From CAWIJJ01 sp963836405 (lineage in GTDB: Bacteria > Acidobacteriota > Terriglobia > Bryobacterales > Bryobacteraceae), in assembly GCA_963836405.1 (NCBI GenBank), contig CAWIJL010000007.1, forward strand, positions 248,001-312,000: a stretch of DNA of 64,000 bases, given 5' to 3'. Of this stretch, positions 32,821 through 42,255 are shown piece by piece (within the stretch, counting starts at the first letter, position 1; each line of letters begins with the position of its first letter). A program made the position numbers and the translations under genes. Below the pieces are notes generated by a model. The model worked only from the letters and a program-made list of their open reading frames with translations. It searched no databases and was not told where the DNA came from.

Positions 32821-33629
32821 GCGCCGTGAAGAAGCTGCTGCTGCTTGCCGCGTTCGCCGGCGTTTGCATCGCGCAGCGGCCTGCGCCGGTTCCCGCCGAC
32901 CAGCCCGCCGCCCGCACCGATGCCAATTCGGCAACCGCCCACGCGCAATTGCTCGAAAAGGCCAAAGCGGGCGGCATCGACCTCTACTTCGAAGGCGACT
33001 CCATCGCCCGACGCTGGGGCGGCACCGATTATCCCGCGCTGCTCGCCAACTGGAAGCAGAACTTCTTCGGCTGGAATGCCGCCGATTTTGCCTGGGGCGG
33101 AGACACCACGCAGAACATCCTCTGGCGTCTCGAAAATGGCGAGCTCGATGGCGTACACCCCAAGGTCATCGTGCTGCTTGCCGGCACCAATAACCTGGGC
33201 CGCATTCCGCCCGGCGCCGAGGACGCCAAAGTAGAGGACGTCACCCGCGGTGTCGCAGCCATTCTGCGCGTGATGCGCGAGAAGGCGCCCGAAGCCGCCA
33301 TCGTCCTCACCGCCATCTTCCCCCGCAACGACAACATGGCCCTGGTGCCGGTGATCGACCGCATCAACGCCAACCTCGCGAAAATGGCGGACGCCCGCCG
33401 CATCCGCTACCTCGACATCAACGCGCGTCTCGCCGGCCCGGACGGCCGCTTATTCGAGGGAATGATGAACCCCGACAAGCTGCATCCCGCACTGCCCGGC
33501 TACCAGGTTTGGGCCGACGCCCTCAAGCCGCTCCTCATCGAGCTGCTCGGCCCCCCGGCCAAAGAAGATCATGCCCCGCCGCCAACCGGCGACCCCAGCG
33601 CGCGGCCGAAAAAGGCGGCGCAACCCTGA
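32817..33629 (+). CDS. SGNH/GDSL-family hydrolase, probably exported carbohydrate esterase
   Basis: 270 residues. Signal peptide LLLLAAFAGVCIAQ. Block I FEGDSIARRW (Ser62), block II WGGDTTQN, block III LLAGTNNLGR and block V NPDKLHPALPGY (Asp/His) are all present, so the catalytic set is complete. The arrangement resembles PAF-acetylhydrolase-like/acetylxylan esterase SGNH proteins. Overlap with the CE15-type gene implies the two ester-cleaving enzymes are co-expressed, consistent with deacylation of hemicellulose. A Pro/Lys-rich tail is low complexity. Confidence 0.9.
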   Translation: MSAVKKLLLLAAFAGVCIAQRPAPVPADQPAARTDANSATAHAQLLEKAKAGGIDLYFEGDSIARRWGGTDYPALLANWKQNFFGWNAADFAWGGDTTQNILWRLENGELDGVHPKVIVLLAGTNNLGRIPPGAEDAKVEDVTRGVAAILRVMREKAPEAAIVLTAIFPRNDNMALVPVIDRINANLAKMADARRIRYLDINARLAGPDGRLFEGMMNPDKLHPALPGYQVWADALKPLLIELLGPPAKEDHAPPPTGDPSARPKKAAQP

Positions 33630-33736
33630 TCCCGATACCCACCACCCTCGGGTGAGATGAACGTTCACGCACTCATCCAGCCCCTCTGTCCTGTGCGTCG
33701 TGCAACGTTGTTCCCTGCGCGGTCGTCCACCATAGT

Positions 33737-34972
33737 GTGACTCCAGGTCGCTACGGGTTTTTTGTCTCCATTCTCATCTTCATCTCGCTGGCTGGCGGGT
33801 GCGGGCAGAACGACCATGCCGCCGCCGCGCGTCCCCAAGTCGCTCCCGTCGTCGTCGCGGATGTGCGGCAGATGCCCGTGCCCCTGGAAATACGGGCCAT
33901 CGGCAACGTGGAGGCGAATTCCACCGTCGAAGTGAAGTCTCAGGTAGCCGGTCAGCTTCAGAAAGTTTTTTTCACCGAAGGCGACGAGGTTCGCCAGGGT
34001 CAGGTGCTGTTCCAGATCGACCCGCGCCAGTTGGAGCAGGCCGTCAGCCAGGCCGAGGCGTCGCTCGAAAACGCCAACGCTACCGTGGGCCAGGCCCAGG
34101 CCAACTATGAGCGCGATCTCGCCCAGGCCAAGAACGCCCGCTCCCAGGCCGACCGCTACGCCCAGCTCGCCGGCCAAGGCATCGTCTCCCGCGAGGCGAA
34201 CGAAAACTACCGCACCCAGGCCGACGCCGCCGAACGGGTGGCCGCCGCCTCCAAAGCTGCCATAGCCAGTGCCGAGTCCAACGTCCGCGCCGCCGCCGCC
34301 CGCCTCGCCGACGCGAAACTTCAGCTTGCGTATGCCACCATTGAGGCCCCCGTCTCCGGAAAAACCGGCAAGCTCGCGGTCAAGCCCGGCAACCTCGTCC
34401 CGGCCAATTCGCCCACTCCCCTGGTCGTGATCGCCCAGCTTGCGCCCGTCTTCGCCAACTTCACCATCCCCGAGCAGCAGTTCTCCCTGATCCGCTCCTA
34501 CTCCTCCCGGGCCAAGCTCGCCGTTCAGGCCTACCCAGGCAGTAATTCGCCGGACGCGGGACCTTCAAGCACTCCCGTCATCGGAACCCTCGACTTTTTT
34601 GACAACCAGGTGGACACCAGCACCGGCACCATCCTGCTCCGCGCCCGCTTTCCGAATACCGACCACCGCCTCTGGCCCGGCCAGTTCGTCAATGTGGTCG
34701 TCCGACTCGACGTCCCCACCGCCACCGTGATCCCCACCGCCGCCGTCAGCAGCGGACAGAACGGCCGCTACGTCTTCGTAGTGAAGCCCGACCTCACCGC
34801 CGAGCAGCGCACCATTGAATCCACGCGCGACTACCAGGATCTGACCGTCGTGACGTCCGGCGTCGCTCCCGGCGAGCGTGTCATCGTCAGAGGCCAGTTG
34901 CGCGTTCAGCCTGGCTCCAAGGTCGAAATCGTCAAGGACAACCAGCAGCAAGGAGCGGCACAGACCCAATGA
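33737..34972 (+). CDS. RND efflux membrane-fusion lipoprotein (AcrA/MexA-like)
   Basis: 411 residues from GTG. The N-terminus ends in a lipobox-like LAGGC near residue 21, so it is likely a lipoprotein. Then follow the barrel/lipoyl halves (PVPLEIRAIGNVEANSTVEVKS, FTEGDEVRQGQVLFQIDPR), a long alpha-helical hairpin (QAVSQAEASLENANATV ... SAESNVRAAAARLADAK), and the second lipoyl and beta-barrel part (ATIEAPVSGKTGKLAVKPGNLV, LWPGQFVNVVVRLD). It links the inner-membrane pump encoded next (4-nt overlap) to an outer-membrane channel; no adjacent TolC gene, though one lies at 52498. Confidence 0.93.
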   Translation: MTPGRYGFFVSILIFISLAGGCGQNDHAAAARPQVAPVVVADVRQMPVPLEIRAIGNVEANSTVEVKSQVAGQLQKVFFTEGDEVRQGQVLFQIDPRQLEQAVSQAEASLENANATVGQAQANYERDLAQAKNARSQADRYAQLAGQGIVSREANENYRTQADAAERVAAASKAAIASAESNVRAAAARLADAKLQLAYATIEAPVSGKTGKLAVKPGNLVPANSPTPLVVIAQLAPVFANFTIPEQQFSLIRSYSSRAKLAVQAYPGSNSPDAGPSSTPVIGTLDFFDNQVDTSTGTILLRARFPNTDHRLWPGQFVNVVVRLDVPTATVIPTAAVSSGQNGRYVFVVKPDLTAEQRTIESTRDYQDLTVVTSGVAPGERVIVRGQLRVQPGSKVEIVKDNQQQGAAQTQ

Positions 34973-37900
34973 ACATCACAGGTTTCTTCATCCGGCGTTC
35001 CATCACCACTCTGCTCGTCATGACTGCGGTCTGCGTCTTCGGCGTCCTCGGCTACATCGGCCTTCCCGTCAGCGACCTCCCCAATATCGACTTCCCCACC
35101 ATTTCGGTGAGCGCCAGCCTGCCCGGCGCCTCGCCTGAGACCATGGCCAACACCGTGGCCACGCCTCTCGAACGCTCCTTCACGTCCATTCAGGGCATTT
35201 CGTCCATCAATTCCACCAGCAGCATCGGCCGCACCCAGATCACCCTCCAGTTCGACCTCAATCGCAATATCGACGCCGGCGCGCAGGACGTCCAGTCGGC
35301 CATCTCCTCAGCCGCCCGCAACCTCCCCCAGAACATGCCGCAGCCGCCATCCTTCCGCAAGGTCAACCCGGCCGAGTCGCCCATACTCTTTCTGGGCGTG
35401 AGCTCTTCCACCCTGCCTCTCTCGGAAGTGGACGAGTATGCCGAAATCACGATGGGGCAGCGAATTTCCACGGTGAGTGGCGTGGCCCAGGTTTCCGTCT
35501 ACGGCTCGCAGAAATACGCTGTGCGCGTGCAGGCCGACCCCGATGCCCTCGCCGCCCGCCAGATCGGTATCGACGACCTTCGCGCCGCCATCGCCCAGGG
35601 CAATCCCAACCTTCCGTCCGGCACCCTTAGCGGCGCCAGCAAGGCTTACACCCTCGACACCACCGGCGCCATCTCCACCGCGGCCCAGTTCCGCCCCATG
35701 ATCGTCGCCTACCGCCAGGGCCGCCCGGTGCGCCTGGACGAAGTGGCGCGCGTCTCCGATAGCGTCGAAAACGACAAGAACGCAAGCTGGTTCAACGGCG
35801 ACCGGTCCATCATTCTGGCCGTGCAGCGGCAGCCCGGCACCAATACCGTGGAAATCGTCGATGGCATCCGCGACCTGCTCCCCATGCTCGAAGCGCAGAT
35901 GCCCGCCGGCATGAAATTGGGCATTCTGTTCGACCGCTCGGTGCCTATCCGCGACTCCATCGCCGACGTCAAGTTCACCCTCCTCCTCGCCATCGTCCTG
36001 GTGGTCGCCGTCATCTTCGTCTTTCTTCGCAATCCTTCCGCGACCATCATTCCCAGCCTCGCCGTCCCTATTTCCATCCTGGGCACCTTCGCGGTCATGT
36101 CCCAGTTCGGCTACACGCTCGACAATCTCTCCGCCATGGCCCTTACCTTGTGCGTGGGCTTCGTGGTGGACGACGCCATCGTGGTGCTCGAGAACATCGT
36201 GCGCCATCGCGAAATGGGTAAGGACCGCATGCAGGCCGCCCTCGACGGCTCCCGCGAAATCACCTTCACCATCATTTCCATGACCGTCTCGCTGGTCGCC
36301 GTCTTCATCCCCGTGCTCTTCATGGGTGGAATCGTCGGACGCCTCCTGCGCGAGTTCGCCGTCGTCATTTCCTGCGCCATCCTGGTTTCCGGCGTCGTCT
36401 CCCTGACCCTCACACCCATGCTTGGCAGCCGCTTCCTGCGCCATCGGCACTCCCACGAAACCGGCCCCCTCTTCCGCTGGTCGGAACGCCAGTTCGACCG
36501 CCTCCTCCGCGGCTACGAATTCACTCTCCACGCCGTTCTGCGCCGCCGCTTCATCACCCTCCTCGCCGCCTTCGGCGTCCTCTTTCTGACCGGCTGGCTG
36601 TTCGTCAAAATTCCCAAAGGCTTCTTCCCCACTGAGGACCAGGGCTTCCTCACCGCCACCACCGAGGCCTCCGAAGATACCTCCTTCGACCAGATGGTGA
36701 CCTATCAGAAGCAGGTGGCCGAAACCATCGCCCGCAATCCGAACGTCGCCGCCTATCAGTCGTCGGTCGGCGGCGGACCCAGCGCCGGAGGGTTCAACAG
36801 CGGCCGCGTCTTCATCCGCCTCAAAGACGCACGCGAGCGGCCCAAAGCCGAAGCTGTCGTGCAGCAGCTTCGCGCGAAGCTGAGCCGCATTCCCGGCGTC
36901 AACACCTTTATCCAGGTGCCGCCCGCCATCCGCATCGGCGGCTCGCTCAGCAAGAGCCTCTACCAGTTCACCCTTCAGGACGTCGAATTCCAGAACCTCT
37001 ATGAGTGGGGTCCGCGCGTCGAAAAACGCGTGGAGCAGATTCCCGGTCTACAAGACGTCACCACAGACCTCCAGATCGCCAGCCCGCAGATCACCGTCCA
37101 GATCGACCGCGACCGCGCCCGCGTCCTCGGCGTCACCCCCACCGATATCGAGAACACCCTCTACAACGCCTACGGCCAGCGCCAGATCTCCACCATCTAC
37201 AGCTCCAGCGATCAGTACTACGTCATCCTCGAGGTGCTCCCGCAATACCAGCGCGATCCGGTGGCCCTTTCCAGCCTCTACGTGCGCAGCAGTTCCGGCG
37301 GCACCGCGGCCAACGGCCCCGCCCTGGTTCCCCTGTCCACCGTCGCCACCCTGAAGCAGGATGTCGCGCCCGTCCAGGTATCGCACTACGGCCAGTTGCC
37401 CGCCGTTACCATCTCCTTTAATCTGGCTCCCGGCGTGTCCATCGGCGACGCCGTCCAGCGCATCAACGACGAACTGCGGCAGATGAACCTGCCCGCCACC
37501 ATCAGCACCACCTTCCAGGGCACCGCCCAGGCTTTCGAAGAATCGCTGCGCAACACCTGGATCCTCCTCGGCGTCGCCATCTTCGTCATCTACCTGGTGC
37601 TCGGCATTCTTTACGAGAGCCTGATCCACCCCATCACCATCCTCTCCGGCCTGCCCTCCGCCGCCCTCGGCGCTCTCGTGACCCTGATGATTTTCGGCAT
37701 CGACCTCAACATCTATGCCATTGTCGGAATCCTGCTCCTGATCGGCATCGTCAAGAAGAACGCCATCATGATGATCGACTTCGCGCTCGACGCCCAGCGC
37801 CGCGAGCGCAAGCCGCCCGAAGAAGCCATCTTCCAGGGCGCCGTGCTGCGCTTCCGCCCCATCATGATGACCACCCTGGCGGCAATGTTCGGAACCCTGC

Positions 37901-38118
37901 CCATCGCCCTCGGCCTCGGCGCCGGCGCCGATTCCCGCCGCCCCCTCGGCCTCGCCGTAGTCGGCGGCCTCATGGTCTCCCAGCTTGTGACGCTCTACCT
38001 GACGCCGGTTGTCTATCTCTATCTCGAGAGAGCCCAGGGCGGGTTCGGCCGCTGGCGCTCTGACCGCCGCAAGAAAATCGTCAAGGCGATGCCCGCTCCC
38101 GAGCCCGTGGCCCAATAA
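34969..38118 (+). CDS. RND multidrug efflux transporter, HAE1 family (AcrB/MdtB-like)
   Basis: 1049 residues, the family's normal length. Features: an N-terminal FIRRSITTLLVMTAVCVFG helix, the periplasmic porter domains, and the proton relay Asp-Asp in VGFVVDDAIVVLENI near residue 400. The GFFPTEDQGF segment near 550 and the repeated second half (GIVKKNAIMMIDFALDAQRRE) are typical. It uses proton motive force to export hydrophobic compounds, including drugs or lipids. Substrate unknown; no local regulator is adjacent in the same orientation. Its stop abuts the convergent LytTR regulator gene. Confidence 0.95.
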   Translation: MNITGFFIRRSITTLLVMTAVCVFGVLGYIGLPVSDLPNIDFPTISVSASLPGASPETMANTVATPLERSFTSIQGISSINSTSSIGRTQITLQFDLNRNIDAGAQDVQSAISSAARNLPQNMPQPPSFRKVNPAESPILFLGVSSSTLPLSEVDEYAEITMGQRISTVSGVAQVSVYGSQKYAVRVQADPDALAARQIGIDDLRAAIAQGNPNLPSGTLSGASKAYTLDTTGAISTAAQFRPMIVAYRQGRPVRLDEVARVSDSVENDKNASWFNGDRSIILAVQRQPGTNTVEIVDGIRDLLPMLEAQMPAGMKLGILFDRSVPIRDSIADVKFTLLLAIVLVVAVIFVFLRNPSATIIPSLAVPISILGTFAVMSQFGYTLDNLSAMALTLCVGFVVDDAIVVLENIVRHREMGKDRMQAALDGSREITFTIISMTVSLVAVFIPVLFMGGIVGRLLREFAVVISCAILVSGVVSLTLTPMLGSRFLRHRHSHETGPLFRWSERQFDRLLRGYEFTLHAVLRRRFITLLAAFGVLFLTGWLFVKIPKGFFPTEDQGFLTATTEASEDTSFDQMVTYQKQVAETIARNPNVAAYQSSVGGGPSAGGFNSGRVFIRLKDARERPKAEAVVQQLRAKLSRIPGVNTFIQVPPAIRIGGSLSKSLYQFTLQDVEFQNLYEWGPRVEKRVEQIPGLQDVTTDLQIASPQITVQIDRDRARVLGVTPTDIENTLYNAYGQRQISTIYSSSDQYYVILEVLPQYQRDPVALSSLYVRSSSGGTAANGPALVPLSTVATLKQDVAPVQVSHYGQLPAVTISFNLAPGVSIGDAVQRINDELRQMNLPATISTTFQGTAQAFEESLRNTWILLGVAIFVIYLVLGILYESLIHPITILSGLPSAALGALVTLMIFGIDLNIYAIVGILLLIGIVKKNAIMMIDFALDAQRRERKPPEEAIFQGAVLRFRPIMMTTLAAMFGTLPIALGLGAGADSRRPLGLAVVGGLMVSQLVTLYLTPVVYLYLERAQGGFGRWRSDRRKKIVKAMPAPEPVAQ

Positions 38119-38119
38119 G

Positions 38120-38884
38120 CTACAGCCCCGGAATCCGCAGACGCAGCGACCGCGCCTGCCGCTCGCTCACCACGATTTGCGTCGCAGCCGCATCCGCCAT
38201 CACCAGCAGAAACCCGCTCTTGAAGTACGGCTGGATCTCCCGGATTCTTTCCAGGTTCACCAGCACCTCCCGCCGCGCCCGGAAAAACTGCTCCCGCGGC
38301 AGCCCCGCTTCGAGTTCCCCCAACTGGTAATTCACCCAGTACGTCTCCGTCTCCGTGTGCGCCCGGACAATCCCGTCCTCCACCTGAAACCACAGCACCT
38401 GCTCCGGCGGCAGCAGCACGGACCGGTCGCGCTTCCGTCCCACAATCTGGCGCAGCACCCGCGGACCTTCCGCCGCCGCCCGCGCCAGCCGCTCCTGCTC
38501 CCGCTGCCGCTCGCCGCCCGAAGCCGCCAGCCTCACAGCGCGCTCCACCGCCTGCGCCAGCCGCTCCGGCTCCACCGGCTTCAACAGGTACGCCAGCGCG
38601 TTCGCCTCGAACGCCGCCAGCGCGTGCTGGTCGTACCCGGTCACAAAAATCACCAGCGGCGGCGTGGCCATCTCCGGCAGGCACCGCAGCAGTTCGAAAC
38701 CCGTGAATCCCGGCATCTCGATATCCAGGAACAAGAGGTCCGGCCGCACTCGCTCCACCGCGTCCAGCGCCTCCGGGCCGTCCCGCGCCTCGCCCGCCAC
38801 CTCGATTTCCCGGTGCGCCCCCAGCAGCCGCTTCAGCCGTGACCGTGCCGGCTCCTCGTCGTCGATAATCAGGCTCCTCAGCAT
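38120..38884 (-). CDS. LytTR-family response regulator
   Basis: 254 residues from the ATG at 38884. The receiver domain (1-120) has IIDDEEPARSRL, the phospho-acceptor Asp54 in LLFLDIEMPGF, and YLLKPVEPERL with the conserved Lys. The C-terminal LytTR DNA-binding domain reads VLLPPEQVLWFQVEDGIVRAH, FFRARREVLVNLERIREIQPY. Its first bases overlap the kinase gene's last 7 nt, giving a standard LytS/LytTR two-component pair. Targets are not visible; the downstream efflux genes are convergent. Confidence 0.94.
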   Translation of the reverse strand: MLRSLIIDDEEPARSRLKRLLGAHREIEVAGEARDGPEALDAVERVRPDLLFLDIEMPGFTGFELLRCLPEMATPPLVIFVTGYDQHALAAFEANALAYLLKPVEPERLAQAVERAVRLAASGGERQREQERLARAAAEGPRVLRQIVGRKRDRSVLLPPEQVLWFQVEDGIVRAHTETETYWVNYQLGELEAGLPREQFFRARREVLVNLERIREIQPYFKSGFLLVMADAAATQIVVSERQARSLRLRIPGL

Positions 38885-40800
38885 CCGCTTCCCGCGCGCG
38901 GAATCCGCACCGTCACCCGCGTTCCCCCGCCTTCTCGCGCCTCCATCCGTACGCTCGCCCGGTCCCGATACAGCGTCTCCAGCCGCTCCGCCACATTCCG
39001 CAGCCCCGTCCCCTCGCTCTCCGCCGCGTCCCTCCCGCCCGATCCGATACCGTCGTCCTCCACCTCCATCCGTACTCCGTCCGCCTCCGCCTTCGCCGAA
39101 ATCCAAAGCCGCCCCGGCCCCGTCTTCGGTCCCAGCCCGTGCTTCAACGCGTTCTCCACCAGCGGCTGCAGGATCAGCGAGGGCGCCATTTCGCCCTCCA
39201 CCTCCGGCTCCACTTCGATCCGCACCTCCAGCCGGTCGCCGAACCGCGCCTCTTCGATGTGCAGGTACGCGCGCAGAAACTCCACCTCGTCCCGGATCGT
39301 AGTCAGCGGACGCGCCGAATGCGCCAGCAGGTGCCGGAAAACGTTCGCAAGCCGCAGCGTCATTGTTTCCGCCCGCTGCGGGTTGCGCACGATCTGGTCC
39401 GCCACCGTGTTCAGCGCGTTAAACAGGAAATGCGGATGGATCTGCGCCCGCAGCGCCCGCAACTCCGCTTCCGTGATCTGCTGCTCCAGCATCGCCTCCC
39501 GGCTCTGCCGTTCCGCCGCCTCCCGCTCCCTCCCCAGCGCGTCCAGCCGCGCGCCGCACAGCGCACCCGCCGACCGCAAATAATTCAAATCCTGCATCAC
39601 CAGTCCCGGCCGCGAAGGCCCCGGCACCACGCGCAGCGCGTGCGTCACCTTGCCGCCCGTCGCCACCGGCGCCGCCACCTCCGCGTTCGCGAGTTCCACC
39701 ACCTCTCCCTCCAGCAACTCGTGCGGCAGTCCCGGCTCCACCGCCTCCACCCGCGCCGACTCGAGTTCCATCGGTCCGCGCACCGCTTCCTCCACTGCCC
39801 TGAAGATTGCGCCCTCCGCGATCAACCCGGTCAGCCGCGCGGCCAGCTCGCGTCGCGCCCCGGCGTAGTCCGGCACACGGAACAGCCACTGATTCACGCG
39901 CGTGCTCAGCCGGTCGTCCACCAGCGTGAACGACAGCAGCAGCGCGTTCGCCAGCGCCATAATGGCAAGGATGTGGACCGCCTGCGGGTAGCTCGACCGC
40001 CTGGCCAGGTCCGATAGCCACGACGACTGCGTCGCCCCCACCAGGATCGACGCCCACGTCCCCGCCAGCAGAATCCGCACCCCGTACCGCACGAACACGT
40101 CCGCAAAGCGGAACCGCGCGAACAGAAAGAAGGAGCACAGGATCACCAGCACGATCAGGTGCGACAGCACGAATCCGAAGCCGTGCCCGGAGGCGTGCGC
40201 GGGCAGCATCGGCGCCGCCGTCATCATCGCCGAGGTTGCCGCCGCTGCCAGCACGATCGCCAGCGACGGCACCAGGATGGGCCGCGGAACCGCCTTCCGC
40301 AGCCCGGTCCACGCCCCCGCCGCCAGCCAAAAGGTGGCGTTGTAGGTCGCCAGCAGGCGCGTATGCGCCGGTCCCGCGGAATGCGCGTTGAGCAGCGACC
40401 CGCTCCATATCAGCGTTCCCAGCACCGCCGCCGCAGCCCGCGCTCCCCACGCCAGCCGCCGCGCCGACCGCGCCCGGCCCACCTTCTCCGCGTACGGCTG
40501 CCACACCGCCAGTACCGGAATCGGGAACACCACTACGCCCGTGTACTGAATCGCCTGTCCCAGCAGCGTCCAGCGCGAGCCGCCCCCCGCGCCCGCCACC
40601 GTCGCCGCCGCCAGTCCGCCCACGCTCCACAGTAGCCCGCATACCGCGAACACCACGTTCGCCGGCTGCGATCCGGGTAGCCGCGAGGCGCGCAGCGCCA
40701 GCGCCAGCAGCAGCACCGTCAGAAACAGCCCGGCGCTATAGCCGATCAGATCGCCCGTGAAATACGCGCCCGCCGTCGCCGCTCCGTGCAATGCACCCAT
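38878..40800 (-). CDS. LytS/YehU-type sensor histidine kinase
   Basis: 640 residues. The N-terminal ~300 residues contain about seven or eight hydrophobic helices (a 7TM-type sensor). A GAF-like linker follows (LTGLIAEGAIFRAVEEAV ... ESARVEAVEPGLPHELL). The kinase core has the phospho-accepting His in AQIHPHFLFNALNTV (His457), then the ATPase domain with VENALKHGL (N box) and EDDGIG (G box). It phosphorylates the overlapping LytTR regulator; the ligand is unknown. The overall architecture resembles membrane LytS-like kinases with several transmembrane segments. Confidence 0.93.
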   Translation of the reverse strand: MGALHGAATAGAYFTGDLIGYSAGLFLTVLLLALALRASRLPGSQPANVVFAVCGLLWSVGGLAAATVAGAGGGSRWTLLGQAIQYTGVVVFPIPVLAVWQPYAEKVGRARSARRLAWGARAAAAVLGTLIWSGSLLNAHSAGPAHTRLLATYNATFWLAAGAWTGLRKAVPRPILVPSLAIVLAAAATSAMMTAAPMLPAHASGHGFGFVLSHLIVLVILCSFFLFARFRFADVFVRYGVRILLAGTWASILVGATQSSWLSDLARRSSYPQAVHILAIMALANALLLSFTLVDDRLSTRVNQWLFRVPDYAGARRELAARLTGLIAEGAIFRAVEEAVRGPMELESARVEAVEPGLPHELLEGEVVELANAEVAAPVATGGKVTHALRVVPGPSRPGLVMQDLNYLRSAGALCGARLDALGREREAAERQSREAMLEQQITEAELRALRAQIHPHFLFNALNTVADQIVRNPQRAETMTLRLANVFRHLLAHSARPLTTIRDEVEFLRAYLHIEEARFGDRLEVRIEVEPEVEGEMAPSLILQPLVENALKHGLGPKTGPGRLWISAKAEADGVRMEVEDDGIGSGGRDAAESEGTGLRNVAERLETLYRDRASVRMEAREGGGTRVTVRIPRAGSGC

Positions 40801-40899
40801 CAGGATAGGCGAGCCCTGCCGCGGCAGTCCACTGCCCCCGTCCCGGCGCGGAATTTCGCCCCTGAGCGAAGATGCGGTGCGATGAGCGTGTGCGGCGGA

Positions 40900-41214
40900 C
40901 TACTTCTTCGGCTCGCCGATGACGTAGACCTTCTCGTCCGGGCGGACGAGTTTCAAACGGTTGCGAATTTCCAGCTCCTGCTCTTCGGTGTTGTCGTTCA
41001 ACCGGTGCAGGTGTTCCCGTTTTCGCTCGATCTCTTTCACGAGCGCCTCATTGCGCTGTTCCAGTTCGTGGATCTGCGCCTGCTTCTCGAGCAATGCGCC
41101 TACTCCGCGGGGACCGCGCAACTCGAACACTGCATAGCTGGCGAGAGCCAGAAACGCGATCACATAGACAAAGCGTGTTACATGTGCTTTCATCTTCCGC
41201 AGGGCCTGGAACAT
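40900..41214 (-). CDS. Septum formation initiator FtsB/DivIC-like protein
   Basis: 104 residues. One transmembrane helix at about 13-29 (RFVYVIAFLALASYAVF), then a long heptad coiled coil (LEKQAQIHELEQRNEALVKEIERKREHLHRLN) and the conserved C-terminal segment EEQELEIRNRLKLVRPDEKVYVI. This is the FtsB/DivIC pattern: a bitopic division protein that binds FtsL and FtsQ at the septum. It is not adjacent to other division genes. An internal Met at residue 8 is an alternative start. Confidence 0.88.
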   Translation of the reverse strand: MFQALRKMKAHVTRFVYVIAFLALASYAVFELRGPRGVGALLEKQAQIHELEQRNEALVKEIERKREHLHRLNDNTEEQELEIRNRLKLVRPDEKVYVIGEPKK

Positions 41215-41257
41215 AATGGTAACATCGCATCCGGCCGACGCTCATCCATTTTTTCCG

Positions 41258-41590
41258 ATGACCGATAAGATTGTTATTCTCTGTACCTGTGGCTCGGAAG
41301 CCGACGCCGGCCGCATCGCCCGCGCATTGGTGGAAGAACGCCTTGCGGCCTGTGTCAACGTGATCCCGCACATCGCCAGCACTTACCGCTGGAAGGAACA
41401 GGTGGAGACCGCCGCCGAGTGGCTCCTGGTCATCAAGTCTTCCCGCCCGCTGTTTGCCGCGCTTGGCGCCGCGGTGGCGCGGCTCCATCCCTACGTGGTT
41501 CCCGAACTGCTCGCACTCCCCGTCCTCGACGGCTCCGCTCCCTACCTCGCCTGGCTCGACGAAAGCCTCCAGGGTGCAACCGGGCAATGA
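41258..41590 (+). CDS. cutA: CutA1-type divalent-cation tolerance protein
   Basis: 110 residues from the ATG at 41258. The family signature is complete: IVILCTCGSEADAGRIARALVEERLAACVN with the helix-strand pattern, IASTYRWKEQVETAAEWLLVIKS, and HPYVVPELLALPVLDG. CutA1 forms stable trimers in the cytoplasm and is linked to copper/divalent metal tolerance, though its mechanism is unclear. It overlaps the downstream phosphatase gene by ATGA. Confidence 0.93.
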   Translation: MTDKIVILCTCGSEADAGRIARALVEERLAACVNVIPHIASTYRWKEQVETAAEWLLVIKSSRPLFAALGAAVARLHPYVVPELLALPVLDGSAPYLAWLDESLQGATGQ

Positions 41591-42255
41591 GCCTTTCCTC
41601 CCGAGCCCTGGCCCTCATCTTCGACATGGATGGCGTCATCGTCCACTCCAACCCCGAGCACTGCGCCGCCTGGGCCGACTTCAACCGCCAATACGGCCTC
41701 GAAACCACCCCCGGCATGCTCACCCGCATGTACGGAAAGCGCAACGACGAGATTGTTCGGGACTATTTCGGCCCCCACCTGTCCGATGCCGAAATCGCCC
41801 GCCGCGGCCGCGAAAAAGAAACCCTCTACCGCCGGCGCATGGCAGGCCGCGTCCGGCAGACGCTCGTTCCCGGCCTCCGCGAGTTTCTCGATTCCTGCGG
41901 CCGGCTTCCCCTTGCCATCGCCACCAATGCCGAACCCGCCAACGTGGACTTCATCCTCGAGGAGTCCGGCCTTCGCCCGTATTTCAGCGTGGTTGTGGAC
42001 GGCCATCAGGTGTCCCGCCCCAAGCCCCATCCCGATGTCTATTTGAAGGCCGCCTCCCTGCTCGGCGTGCAGGCCCGGAATTGCGTAGTTTTTGAGGATT
42101 CCGAGTCGGGTGTCGCCGCCGCCCTTGCCGCTGAAATGCGGGTTATCGGTCTCTGTACCACTCATGGCTACTTGCAGGGTACTAGTATTACCGTGGATAA
42201 TTTCAAGAGCGAGAAGCTGCGCGAATGGATGAAAGCCCAAGTCGCTGCCGTTTGA
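41587..42255 (+). CDS. HAD-family hydrolase, beta-phosphoglucomutase/phosphatase-like
   Basis: 222 residues from the ATG at 41587, which overlaps the cutA stop codon. HAD motifs: FDMDGVIVHSNPEHCAAW (nucleophile Asp and acid/base Asp), IATNAEPANV, RPKPHPDVYLKAA (Lys), and VVFEDSESGVAAALAA (acidic pair). The cap domain lies between motifs I and II. The pattern fits subclass I phosphatases such as beta-phosphoglucomutase or phosphoglycolate/sugar-phosphate phosphatase. The precise substrate is unknown. Its 3' end overlaps the next gene by 31 nt. Confidence 0.93.
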   Translation: MSLSSRALALIFDMDGVIVHSNPEHCAAWADFNRQYGLETTPGMLTRMYGKRNDEIVRDYFGPHLSDAEIARRGREKETLYRRRMAGRVRQTLVPGLREFLDSCGRLPLAIATNAEPANVDFILEESGLRPYFSVVVDGHQVSRPKPHPDVYLKAASLLGVQARNCVVFEDSESGVAAALAAEMRVIGLCTTHGYLQGTSITVDNFKSEKLREWMKAQVAAV

